Shown: positions 10,933 through 20,928 of the stretch, in pieces
Layout: every line of letters starts with the position of its first letter
Position numbering within the stretch: the first letter of the stretch is position 1
Assembly: GCA_014058105.1 (NCBI GenBank)
Contig: JACGCM010002890.1
Span: 1,736,001 to 1,800,000, forward strand
DNA: 64,000 nucleotides
Source: Kingdonia uniflora
Taxonomy: Eukaryota > Streptophyta > Magnoliopsida > Ranunculales > Circaeasteraceae
Reading direction: 5' to 3'
Program-made: the position numbers and the translations under genes
Notes under the pieces: generated by a model
What the model was told of the DNA's origin: nothing
The model's database searches: none
The model's input: the letters and a program-made list of their open reading frames with translations, nothing else

Positions 10933-12568
10933 ACAAGAACAATCTAACCGAAATAAATCCCCACGGCTCGTTCTTCTCCATAACTCTCTCTAACTTCCTC
11001 ACAACTCTTTCCAAAGTCCAAATACATCTCTGGCAACTCCCCACTGCCATGAATCCATCTCTATATGGTCTACTCTCTCTTTGATTCAGAAGATTTGAAA
11101 ACCTTTGAATCATTCGCGGACTTTAATTTTCCAGGTTTGTCCTTCCAACTTCTTAGCAAGTTTTTTATTTTTGGTTATTTATGATTAATGACCTTGAATC
11201 TTTAACAGTGAAGAGTTCTAATTTCTCATTTTCTTTTCAATTTTCAAGTTTTAACACTTGGTTTTCACTTCAGGTTTTTGGATATGTTGAAGACATTTCC
11301 ATGTTCGTGTCGTAGTCTTGTCTGAATTCATGGGAAAAAGTTCATATGTTTCTCGATATATTTAATAGACGATGGTATATTTTTCTCTACTAGAAAATCA
11401 TCAAAGTTAATTTTCAAGTAGTTTGCTGTAATTTTTGATTTCTAATTTTCAATGCAACATATCCCTCCCTGATTTGGGGAAATCGATCTTCATTGTTTGT
11501 TCATTCTAAATACAGTTGAATGCCATTTTGTCTTGGTTTAGACTTTAGGAAATCATGAGATGATAAATTTGGGATACACGTTTTAAGGACGATGAAGTTG
11601 AAGGTTATTCACCACAAATTTATGATATTTTACATAATGGGGTTGATAGATGTTAAATAATGCGTTTGTGATTTCCCCTATATATGGTCTTATCTCCAAA
11701 CCCCGACAAACAAAACCGATTCTTCTCCGATATGCGGGTGAGCATGTCGCTATCAATTTTAATGTGCATTTCTATTTATGCTCATATCCGAGTCTCTCTC
11801 TATTTCGTTTGAAGAAAGTATATGAAAGTGCTTCTTGCGTAAAAGTGAAAGTTATAAAAGGGAACTGATGATCTAGAAGAGGGTTTGAAACCAAGTAAAT
11901 GACGTTGGTAACCAAGTAAATGTGAGTTAATACCTTTCGTGTTGCTACATAGACATGTTCTCAAGATCCCAACCATACCTGTTGCAAATTATCTTTTAAC
12001 TTTTGCCGATCATCAAAGCAAAATATACTTGCTGGCTATAATGGTACAAGTTCTCATAGTATGACATTTTCTTTTCTTTTATATTGTAAAATGCTTAGAA
12101 TATTTGAATAATTTGATATAAATTATTATAGATCGAAGTCAGGTAGGTATTTTATGATATAAACTACTAAGAATTACACTTCCATAGCTTCCGTTGTCGT
12201 GATCTTTGTCGGTTGTATTATTATTATTTTTTTCCTTGGATTCTCAGTTTAGCCATAAATTTTGGTTCTTGATAATTTATATTTTTGCCTAAATTCCATT
12301 TTCTTGGTCCCAAGGTTATTGAAATACTTTTTTTGTTCTTGATTATGTCTTTAATTGTTTTGTAGTATGTTTATCTTTTTTTAACATATGTTGATATATA
12401 AATCTCTCCTTCCCTAAAGTCAAGGGAAATGCATTGGTGTGCAAGGATTATCCTCAAAGTACTTAGTCTAGAATTCTCAAGACTTTTTTATATGCTTCTT
12501 GGTGTACAAAAATTTCAAATGTTGCATGTGTTGCTTCATTTTAGGTTCTTACAGGAGCATGTCGGTAT

Positions 12569-13091
12569 TGTAGGGACTTATCCCTCGAGTTGGGATATAA
12601 TCGAGCTAATACCATGCCAGACCCACGCAACATGCACGTGACATACCCTGTCAACAATGATACCTAGGCTATGAACTGAAAAATGCGTGGCTCGAGCACT
12701 CCAAGTGAAATAGAATAAGTCAAGGATACCTATCTCCCACGATCTAGCAGTTGCAGAGATAACCTCCACTCTTCCCCCAATTAAAAAAAGCGTGCTGATA
12801 CATATAAACAAACTGAGACTAAGGTCTATAAAAGGAATAGAACATAGAAGAAGAAGGGGACCAACAAAAGTTCATATAGCTCAAGAGATCATAACTTGTA
12901 AATCAAAATATAAGTCTCAAGCAATAAAGTTACAGTTACTAAATCCTCAAGCCGAGGTCGTGGTTTTCACCTATTCAAAGGTTTCCACACTAATCACCTG
13001 TATCATCTTATATTATTGGTTATACTATTTGTGTTACAGGTACATTCAGTGTAAGAGCTTATTCGAGGTATTACGAAATTAGGCTCTTACA
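12569..13091 (+). repeat. 5' LTR of Tat-2
   Basis: TGTAGGGACTTATCCCTCGA to ATTAGGCTCTTACA, with TCTATAAAAG near 12829 as TATA box. Distinct from, but related to, the 600-bp Tat-5 LTR: both share CTCGAG-type 5' ends and the block GAGGTCGTGGTTTT near the 3' end. Confidence 0.92.
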
Positions 13092-13093
13092 TT

Positions 13094-13111
13094 TGGCGCC
13101 GTCAGTGGGAA
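13094..13111 (+). other. Primer binding site of Tat-2
   Basis: TGGCGCCGTCAGTGGGAA, two bases after the LTR. The first 8 bases match the 3' end of plant tRNA-Asp, as in many Tat/Athila-type elements. Confidence 0.85.
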
Positions 13112-13199
13112 TCAAACCCACGACCTAACAGAGCACTAACAACATATGCAGTTCAAAGTTAGTAAAATTTACTTACTTTTAAATACTTCTATATGCCAG

Positions 13200-14809
13200 A
13201 GCTAGAGAGTTCTCGTCAGCTCGCTGGAGATACTCGCCTTTTACCCAAATCAAATTATCATTTCATACTTTTCTAGTAAAGTTAAGGTCAAAAAATTAGG
13301 GTCGGGCCGAGCTGGAAGAGAAGTACGCACCCCAGTAAAAGTGAAGTATTTCACAGTATAATACTTCAGAACATCTAAAGGAGTTAATCTTCTCTGATTT
13401 CTCTCACGGGCCCAACACCTATTTAAATTCTTACAAGCATTTATAACATCTCATATGTTATCATTCAGCTGGGCAGGGCACGCTTTGATCATATTCATGA
13501 TGCCTCTAACAAGGTTGCTTAAAGGCACCACTAACTCATATTTGAACTGAGCAAGATATCACATAAAACCCTCATCCAAATTACCTCCCCTGTTCCGATT
13601 GAAATACTCAAGAAAAACGGACTCTGGAATTTTCCTACGAGTTTTCTCATACTCCAAGTCCGAAAGTAAGAAAAACATACTCTCACCCCCTTTTTCAATA
13701 GAGCACCCCCTGAAATGTCTCCCACCATACTCCATCATATCCCCCAATTCACCACCTATACTATTTTTATACTTATAGAACTCCGTAAACACATCTGCCT
13801 TTGTAAGATAGCGATAAAGATTACCAGGAAAGTCTAAAAACTTCAGCTGTTCCTCCCCTTCCCTCTCTTCTGAGTCGATCTCCCTCTCACAATCTAGAGC
13901 GACCTTATTAAAACTATTCTTAATAATCCCCCAGCCACACATACAGATTTGGCAACCTTATGTCCTACATTTTTATTATCAATCGAACAACCCAAGGTGG
14001 AAGGCTCCATCTCAAATGATAAGCTCGAAAATGAATGACGTTTATTTCTAAATTCTTTCGCACACATCTGTCATTATACAGGTCTAGGTATTCCAGTCAA
14101 TTTTTATATATATTTTTTTGATTATTATAGATAATATAAACCACATACAGTATATTATTTTCATTTCTCTACAGTCCTTATCACTAAAACAAGAAAAATA
14201 AATTTCAAACGACACTATTTTCCTCAAACAATACATAAACAAAATTTCTCTATATAGTAACCTTTTCAAAATTCAAAATAAACGAAAAATGAGGGAATCA
14301 TCACAAACATACACAGAGACTCATATCAAGAAGAAATAAGACATTCATGAAATAAATACTAACCTTCCATGACAAATGATTTATAAGGAATACCAAAGGT
14401 TTCTTCTTTTGCCAAAGCAACAACAAATGAACGATTCTTCTCCTCATCCCTCAAGATCACGATTTCCTCACCCCTATAAAATTGGTGATTCCACTCTGAG
14501 TTTTTCTCAACAATGCCTCTACAATCATATTTTTTCTCTCTCTCTAGACGTTCATCTTTATGTTTTCTATAAACTTTTTGAAGAAAAGAGGGAAGAGTTG
14601 TTTATATATTACTTTTCAAACCGCTGGCAGTTATAGGGACTCATATTAATCATCCTTAGTTTTTCAACCGAGGCATCCTTTTTATTGCTCCTCTCAGTCC
14701 CATCGCGCCTTTTGGAGATATACACTCTTTCATCATTACAACCACGCCTATTATTAAGTACATTTTTTTCTCTCATACTTCTTTTTTTCTCATACCTCTC
14801 TACATCCAT
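13200..14809 (-). pseudogene. aORF3 of Tat-2: N-terminal half only
   Basis: Starts MDVERYEKKRSMREKNVLNN at 14809 and carries KKDASVEKLRMINMS, similar to KNASVPKLRIGRV in Tat-1. After an intron (donor 14363) come an acidic run (EREIDSEEREGEEQLKFLDF), FPGNLYRYLTKAD, HFRGCSIEKGGESMFFLLSD and VPLSNLVRGIMNMI. It then ends near the internal-deletion junction, without the coiled-coil tail. The middle exon (13559-13942) is open for 127 residues. It could still make the globular block alone, but stops in the first exon argue against it. Confidence 0.65.
14084..14363 (-). other. Putative first intron in Tat-2 aORF3
   Basis: Minus-strand donor AAG/GTTAGTAT at 14363 is clear and matches Tat-1. The acceptor is uncertain: ATACCTAG at 14084 is one option, which would give 280 nt against 240 and 263 in Tat-1 and Tat-5. 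The sequence between is AT-rich with many stops. Confidence 0.45.
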
Positions 14810-15060
14810 GACTCCTTCCTACAGTCACTTCGAACTCAACCTCCACTTTTTATCTCATCCTTATAATTTTCATATTTATGTTGTAGAAGATCCAGAGTAC
14901 TTATACTCATTTTAATGATAATTCCAGAGCAAACAGATTCAAAAATTCAAAATTCAAAATCCAAACCGAATCTACATATAAAGGAGAAAAATATGCATAG
15001 TTTAATAATATTTTATTTTTATCCCATTACAATATTTTGAGCTGCCATACAAACAATCTC

Positions 15061-15414
15061 TCAAAAGTAATTACATCTGAAACATCCCAAATGTCCTACA
15101 GTTCCACATCTAATTAATTTCTCACCATCAATCAGCTCATCTTCCTCAGCTAACTCAATAAGAGCAATCTCTCTCACAACAATCTCTTGAGCTTCAGGGT
15201 CAGTTATCATATCACGAAAAACATCACACCAAAAATGGCAATTCAGCTCAATATCCTTTTTTCTTACTATCAAACCTTCGAGCTGTAATACAAAAACTGG
15301 CAGATGGTCCTCAAATCCATAAAGCCTAAATATCCGTTTACGCACTTCTGTAACCTTTATCACCACACGCCCCTTTCTTGCATGACAAACTCTTTGAGAG
15401 AGATTCCTTACCAT
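15061..15414 (-). CDS. aORF2 of Tat-2: small Cys/His-tail protein, intact frame
   Basis: An open frame of 117 residues from MVRNLSQRVCHARKG (15414) to GHLGCFRCNYF. An upstream in-frame Met at 15468 exists, but 15414 is preferred: the related copies start MVRT or MVKT, and TATAAATA lies at 15447-15454. Layout: basic N-terminus, amphipathic middle (VVIKVTEVRKRIFRLYGF), WCDVFRDMITD, an acidic helix (ALIELAEEDELIDGE), then C-G-T-V-G-H-L-G-C-F-R-C. Tat-3 aligns over the last 55 residues with strong identity. The tail may bind zinc (inference). No signal peptide or membrane segment is seen. Function unknown. Confidence 0.6.
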   Translation of the reverse strand: MVRNLSQRVCHARKGRVVIKVTEVRKRIFRLYGFEDHLPVFVLQLEGLIVRKKDIELNCHFWCDVFRDMITDPEAQEIVVREIALIELAEEDELIDGEKLIRCGTVGHLGCFRCNYF

Positions 15415-15446
15415 GTTTACTAATTCCAAACTCCCATTTACAGCCT

Positions 15447-15454
15447 TATTTATA
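15447..15454 (-). promoter_or_regulatory. TATA box upstream of Tat-2 aORF2
   Basis: Minus-strand TATAAATA, 33-40 nt before the ATG at 15414, which supports that start over 15468. Confidence 0.45.
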
Positions 15455-15959
15455 AGCACAAAGTACAATATCCTCTAATCCCCTCTTTTACATTGCTTAG
15501 ATATTCCTTGATAAACATCACAACTGTTATAGTTATTCACCCTAACAAACATATACTTATCTCTCCTCATCAGGTCAAAACATACCTCCTTTTTATCCAA
15601 TTTTTGACATGTTTCTTTTCAAACTGTACTTTTATAAAAATCTTTCGCGTTGTGAGGATAATACATAATGCAAAATTTAAAACATCTTTCACATAATGCA
15701 TAACACCACAGTTCGACACTTATTATTTTTACTCTAACAATACTCTATTATACCGTTTGGTATAATCAATTTCATATACTAATTCAGAGTTTAAGACGTT
15801 TGATTCCGCAACAAATTCAAAATTTTATTATTTCAAAAATGTACGCTATAAAGGGATTTACACAAAATAGTAAGTTACAAATACTTTCTACAGATTACAA
15901 TCAATATTAAATATCGGTAAGATTTTCAAGTACAAGCACAAGTAGCTTTGTCCACCTCT

Positions 15960-16370
15960 GACACCACCACTTCTGAATGAAAATGAAGATGGTTGCAACA
16001 AAGATCTTCCTCCTCTAAAACTACCACCTCTACAAGAAAATGAAGATAGTTGTAATAGAGATCTTCTGCACCTCCTCCACTTTCAAAACCCAATCACTCG
16101 CAGGATAGTGACGGTACTTCCCGATACGAACGTCAGCCTCCTCATCCTTCTCAGTAATGACATCATTTGCAAGCAGACAAAGACATACCCTACGTTATTT
16201 AACCTCTACCACCAAATAATAAAACTGTATCATCTAGTAATAGTCATTATCCACCTCCACTGCCTCCTCATATGTCATACCATGATAGGTATGATGCACT
16301 GGAATGGGAGTAGGGAGATTTAAGGACTACATCCCAAAGTTGCTAAATTAGAGTTCCTGCACTTTGGCAA
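15960..16370 (-). pseudogene. aORF1 of Tat-2, decayed
   Basis: From about 16370 the minus strand reads PTPIPVHHTYHGMTYEEAVE, then YYLVVEVK with stops, CLCLLANDVITEKDEEADV and further fragments containing a duplicated GAAAATGAAGAT-type stretch. The TY-x-GM-x2-EEAVE core matches Tat-1 aORF1. The start codon end is just left of the solo LTR at 16387. Stops make it inactive. I see nothing else in 15470-15960. Confidence 0.5.
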
Positions 16371-16386
16371 GTACCCTAAATTCATA

Positions 16387-16902
16387 TGTAGGGACTTATC
16401 CGTCGAGTTGGGACATCATCGAGCTAATATCATACCAGACTCATACAATATGCGCGTGGTATACATTACCAATAATAATACCTGGACTATGAACTACAAA
16501 ATAACGTGGCTCAAGTACTTCAAGTGAAACAGAACAAGTTAAGGACACCTATCTCTCACAGAGATAACCTACACTCTACCCCCAATTCAGGAGAACGTAT
16601 TGATACATATAAATAAAATGAGACTAAGGTCTATAAAAGGAATAGAACATAGAAGAAGAAGAAGAAAGAAACAAGCAAAAACTTATATAGCTTTAAAGAT
16701 CATCACTTGTAAATTAAAATATCAGTCTTAAGCAATAAAGTTACAGTTACTAAATCATCAAGCCGAGGTCGTGGTTTTTACCTATTCAAAGGTTTCTACG
16801 CTAATCACCTTTATCATCTTATATTATTGGTTATATTAATTGTGTCACAAGTACATTCGGTATAAGATCTTATTCAAGCTATTTCAAAATTAGGCCTTTA
16901 CA
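16387..16902 (+). mobile_element. Solo LTR of the Tat-2 family, nested in Tat-2
   Basis: 516 bp, TGTAGGGACTTATCCGTCGA to TTAGGCCTTTACA, closely similar to the Tat-2 LTRs. A perfect target duplication TCATA is at 16382-16386 and 16903-16907. It lies just upstream (antisense sense) of the aORF1 coding part and separates it from its TATA box. Confidence 0.93.
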
Positions 16903-17009
16903 TCATATACTTGGCGTTTGGTTCTCACCATTATCACTACAGATAAGCTATAAAAGATAAGAACAGACAGAAACTTGTAGAAGAATAATCGGTACTACAA
17001 CAACAATAG

Positions 17010-17017
17010 TATTTATA
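17010..17017 (-). promoter_or_regulatory. TATA box upstream of Tat-2 aORF1
   Basis: Minus-strand TATAAATA. With the solo LTR removed it would lie roughly 120-130 nt upstream of the aORF1 coding start, as in Tat-5. I see nothing else in 16908-17268. Confidence 0.4.
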
Positions 17018-17268
17018 AAGATACATACATTCAATGCAGGGAGGATTTCTAAAGCATTCATCATTCAAAAATTTCTTATGGGAAACCCAATAGCCAATTA
17101 ATTACAGTCCCTGTCCTAATAACATTCCAGTTCCCAACAGTCCATTACACTTCCAAGATAAAATTCCACATCACCAAATCCATCATTTCCTATGTCAGAC
17201 AATCTATTTATATTCCATTACTGAGCTCAATTAAACCTTTTCAACTCAAGACACACGTGCCTTCAGTT

Positions 17269-17281
17269 GAGAGGGAGCGAT
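17269..17281 (+). other. Polypurine tract of Tat-2
   Basis: GAGAGGGAGCGAT directly before the 3' LTR, the counterpart of GCGAGGGGGCGAT in Tat-5 and Tat-1. Confidence 0.8.
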
Positions 17282-17809
17282 TGTAGGGACTTATCTCTGA
17301 AGTTGGGATATCATCGAGCTAATACCATGCTAGACTCATGCAATATGCACATGATATATACTGTTAACAATGACACCTGGACTACGAACTACAAAATAAT
17401 GTGGCTTGAGCACTCCAAGTGAAACAAAATAAGCCAAGAATACTTGTCTCCGACAAACTTGCAGTTACAAAGATAACTTCTACTCTTATCTCAATTTAGG
17501 AGAACGTACATGCTAATACATATAAACAAACTAAGACTAAGGTCTATAAAATGAATTAAACACAGAAGAGAAAGGGGACTAGCGAAATTTTATCTAACTC
17601 AAGAGATCATAACTTGTAAATTAAAATATCAGTCTTAAGCACTAAAGTTACAGTTACTAAATCCTCAAGTTGAGGTCATATTTTTCACCTATTTAAAGGT
17701 TTCTATCTTAATCACCTGTGTCATCTTATATTATTGGTTATACTAATTGTATTATAGGTACATTCAGTGTAAGAGCTTATTCGAGCTATTACGAAATTAG
17801 GCCCTTACA
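17282..17809 (+). repeat. 3' LTR of Tat-2
   Basis: TGTAGGGACTTATCTCTGAA to TTAGGCCCTTACA, 528 bp, with the TATA box TCTATAAAATG. It differs at many sites from the 5' LTR, so the insertion is old. Confidence 0.92.
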
Positions 17810-17814
17810 GGTAA

Positions 17815-18327
17815 CATAGAGAATCTTACTCGTACAAATGCTGGAAGAAAAATGTTTGAGGGGAATACATAAATGTGAAGATGTTAAAGGAAGGGACAAC
17901 TTAGGAAGAAACTACTGACTCCTGCTGACCATAATTCTGCATGGCTATCTGGAAAATTTGTGTAAACTTTTTATAAACTCCTCTTGGTTTATAGTCATGT
18001 TAGCTTATTAACCCTAGTCAAACTTCATATGTATTATGATTTTTGTATATTTATGATCTTGGATTTTATTGGAAATCATAATCGGTGGTATCTATTCAGT
18101 TTCTTTATGTATTACCTATAAGATTACTTGGTCTTTTTTTTCCAATTATTTGCATTTGTGATAGTTTTAGTATTAATGGCTAATTATGTAGCGCCAAAGG
18201 CGTGTCGACGGAATCATCGTGGCGAGCTACAGATAGTACTAGTATGCACTATGCAAGAATTATATAATATGTCGAATGAAATTATAATATATTTTTGTGT
18301 TTGAATGTAGAACCAAGATAATATAAT
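17815..18327. other. Spacer upstream of PMD pseudogene
   Basis: The first bases join the sequence left of Tat-2 and read like an exon end (GNIENLTRTNAGRKMFEGNT) before a stop; the rest is AT-rich and non-coding. At 18190-18252 a GC-rich imperfect palindrome (GTAGCGCC to GGCGAGCTAC) is followed by the 19-bp word shared with 10730-10748. Confidence 0.4.
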
Positions 18328-18538
18328 ATGTCGTGGATCACTAAACATGGTATTAAATTGGTACGAGATAATCTCCAACTATCTGTCGATAAAAAAATTG
18401 ATCGATTAAATAAGTTTCGAGGAATTTTTATCGATTAAGGTGGGGAATAATGATAACTGATTGGTTCATTCCCTTGTAGAGCAGTGGTGGCCGTCTACCC
18501 ATACATTTTATTTCCCCTGTGGGGAGCTTAGCTTTACA
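18328..18538 (+). pseudogene. PMD (plant mobile domain) protein, 5' part
   Basis: From ATG 18328: ITKHGIKLVRDNLQLSVDKK, RLNKFRGIFI, a stop-bearing gap, then LVEQWWPSTHTFYFPCGEL. The last piece is the hallmark of the plant mobile domain (MAIN/MAIL1-like and phosphatase-7-long-form-like proteins: WRPETHTFHLPCGE). These are nuclear proteins in plants, and PMDs also occur in transposons. The LINE at 18539 splits the domain right after GELSF; the rest is at 25205. Frameshift and stops make it a pseudogene. Confidence 0.75.
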
Positions 18539-18655
18539 TACATTACTTTTTATCTCTGGTGACCATCAATATCTATTAACCTGCAAGTAATATCTGAAAG
18601 CTATTCAATTTCACTCCTTCTTGTTTGATTGTTCGTGATTCATTCTTTTGTAATC

Positions 18656-20860
18656 ATGGATTCTCTTACCATGAATCTACTCCAAATGATCCTTAACAAT
18701 GGTATTAAATCAGTGGGGTAAAATATGGAGGGTATTCTGTAGAAGTTCAATTCTACCTCAAAAGATGCAATTATACATGGAGAAATTCCAAATTCTGGGA
18801 AAATTCCCGTAGATGATTAAGCCACAAAAGAGATCGAGGATACCACCAAGAAGCCCGATCTCCAATCTAGGGTTGTATGCCCATGGGGGTTCTTGGGAAA
18901 AGGTGTTGGAGATGAAGAAATATAACCAGTAAACACCATCAAGCCCACATACAACTCTGAAAAACAATGCCAACAAATTATGGGGAGTAATTCAACAAAC
19001 TAAAGTAAAATCCTTGATGGCATTATCACTAATAATACAAGCAGCTTTGCAGATAAAGTCCGAGGGAAGGAGAAACCACCACAACCATCTACACCATTAA
19101 TCTAAGAACGGATTAGAGATGATATCCCAATTCTATCTATTTAATCCGATTATATTACCGAAGGAATAGCTGAATTTAAGTTCAGTCTCTGTAGGAGCAC
19201 GCTCCCGCTACTGACGATGTCGTGGTAGTCATACGAGCAAACCCTTCAATGACCCCAACCTCACATAACTGGAGCAGGGAAACGACATGTTAGTCGATGA
19301 GCGAACTCTCCGATCGACCAACACGAGTAAGGGTGCCCTGACGAAACTACTCTTTAATATCTCTATACAACGAGCAACTATTAGCATATGCAGAACAAAT
19401 ACGAGGAGCACCCAACCTCACAACTCTGAAGGGATAGTGTAGGAATTTTCCTGAACACGTGAGAGAGGATGCTCCTCGGTTAAACCCTCCTTATAAATAG
19501 AGAGGAGGAGGGTAAAGAGAGGGGATATGTTTTCTTCTTCTTCCTTCTTTTGACAAACTACTATTCCTCAGTAATCTCGGAAACAAAATCAGAGAGAGAG
19601 ACAGAGATAGAGGAACCCATAGACAGTTGAGCGGTGCCCACCTCTGGTTCAGTATCAAGCCCAACCCATCGAACGATCATTGTTGTCCTCTAATAAAATA
19701 AGGAGACTACAGTCATAAATAGACTGGACCTCCAAAAAATCAAGTTTGTAGAGGTACAACAATATGCTCGAGATCACTGGAAGACTACGGGGCTCTGCAA
19801 ATTGATCCCCATTGGAAAATGATTCTTCATTATCCATCTTGACAACAAAGAAGATAAACTACTCATTTGGAGAAAAGGACCATGGATTGTTCAAAACCTT
19901 CCCATGCGGATTACGCCATGAAACCCCAAGTTCTCTATTGATAAACACAACAATACCAATGCTCTCATACGGTGCAAGTTTCTAGGTTTTCCAATAGAGT
20001 TATGGAGCTACAAGATCGCAATGTATTTGGGCAAAATGTTGGGCACACCTATTTAATTAAACCAATCCACTACGAACAAAGTTTATGGTTACAATGTGTG
20101 TATGCCTGTAGACATTGATCTATCAAAATCGATACCAAAGAAAGTTTTGCTGGAGGTGGAGGTGGAGGGAGAGATCATCAATCAGGAAGTCATCCTCCAC
20201 AGGATTCCTAAATATTGTGGTTATTGCAACAACATTGGGCATATTATAGCTGAATACAAAGTGATACAAAGGACCTGCAGACAGAATGAACAGTTTCCAA
20301 AAATTATTAAAAAGTTGGGGAACCACAACAATAACCAAGTGGTGAAGATCAAAGATGTGTACCATATGAAGAAAAGAATCAATGAACAACAACCCCACAT
20401 GCCTAAGAAACACCTTTACTTTCAAGATACCCCAGCTGAAAGTAGCAAAGCATCACCAATTATTCATTTTCCTGAAATAAACACGGCGCAACAAGTGGTA
20501 AAATTCAGGGAAGCCGAAGAATGGTCAGCACTCAAGGCAGGGTATAGCAGGAAAGGGGTCGCCACCTCTAAAAATAGCTTAATCACATGCCTAAATCAGT
20601 TTCAAGCTTTAAGCAACACTGAAATTGAACCTAGGCAAGAGAAGTTTTTAGGTACACAAGAGAGAGCAGGTACAAAAACAATAATTGTAGAAGAGGTTTA
20701 ACCACAAAATTTTCAGATGGTAACTTATGAAGATGGCCACGAGGAAGATGATACTAGCTCTAATGCACAAGTGGAAGTACAAACACTTCTTAACCCAGAG
20801 AGTTGGGAAGATGCGATGGAATTCGAGAATAGCATTCAACCCACCCTAGGGTCATACTAA
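18656..20860 (+). pseudogene. LINE ORF1: RNA-binding gag-like protein
   Basis: From ATG 18656 (MDSLTMNLLQMILNN). Landmarks: ITEGIAEFKFSL just before the solo LTR, then LDLQKIKFVEVQQYARDHW, LCKLIPIGK, FLGFPIELWSYKIAMYLGK and VDIDLSKSIPKKVLLEVEV. This is the DUF4283 / zf-CCHC_4 layout of plant LINE ORF1. The knuckle reads CGYCNNIGHIIAEYK: C-x2-C-x4-H-x4-Y, with the last Cys replaced by Tyr. It would coat LINE RNA. The last open piece (20096-20698) is followed by one TAA and a further in-frame tail to 20860. Interrupted and inactive. Confidence 0.85.
19190..19711 (+). mobile_element. Solo LTR of an unknown family in LINE ORF1
   Basis: TGTAGGAGCACGCTCCCGC to AGGAGACTACA, 522 bp, with CTTATAAATAG near 19490 as TATA box and a CT-rich stretch after it. 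If it is removed, the LINE frame joins as FSL-INRLDLQ. Flanks are GTCTC and GTCAT, so any target duplication is imperfect. Unrelated to the other LTRs in this window. It could instead be a short (TRIM-like) element, but no internal part is seen. Confidence 0.75.
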
Positions 20861-20928
20861 GTTTTCAAAGGAGGTAAGGTTTACACCTTAGATCCTCGAA
20901 CCACCCGATCCCAACTTAAAGGTAATTG

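Larger units (their letters stand above)
7948..12568. other. Non-TE spacer with exon-like fragments, unidentified
   Basis: No long ORF and no TE domain. There are CT-rich leader-like tracts (8150-8215, 10975-11040), plant-like splice signals, and short coding-like pieces. One piece at about 8795-8914 reads HLKMMVEAECRDVYASSDAP before GTATAT. Another at about 9119-9211 follows TTGTCGCAG and reads LRFAVVMLAQAIKMM. This could be the relic of a host gene broken by Tat-2, which entered just after an acceptor-like TTCTTACAG at 12546-12554. I do not recognise the product and cannot show a continuous gene. Confidence 0.4.
12569..17809 (+). mobile_element. Tat-2: Tat-family element lacking gag-pol
   Basis: Two LTRs (523 and 528 bp), a good PBS, a PPT and the antisense gene block are present, but gag, protease, RT, RNase H and integrase are absent. 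The leader after the PBS runs within about 170 bp into the middle of antisense aORF3. The flanks are GGTAT (12564-12568) and GGTAA (17810-17814), a 4/5 target duplication. A solo LTR is nested at 16387-16902. The element is therefore a deletion derivative that would need proteins in trans. Copy number is unknown, so it may be a mobile family or a single deletion. Confidence 0.85.

Noticed and set aside
12569..17809. Three LTRs read as two adjacent elements
   Set aside because: The middle LTR (16387-16902) has its own perfect TCATA duplication and no PBS or PPT, so it is a solo LTR inside one element whose outer flanks nearly match (GGTAT/GGTAA).
12569..17809. Tat-2 as a classical TRIM or LARD
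   Set aside because: It is too long for a TRIM and carries recognisable antisense genes of a Tat element, so a deletion derivative is the simpler reading.
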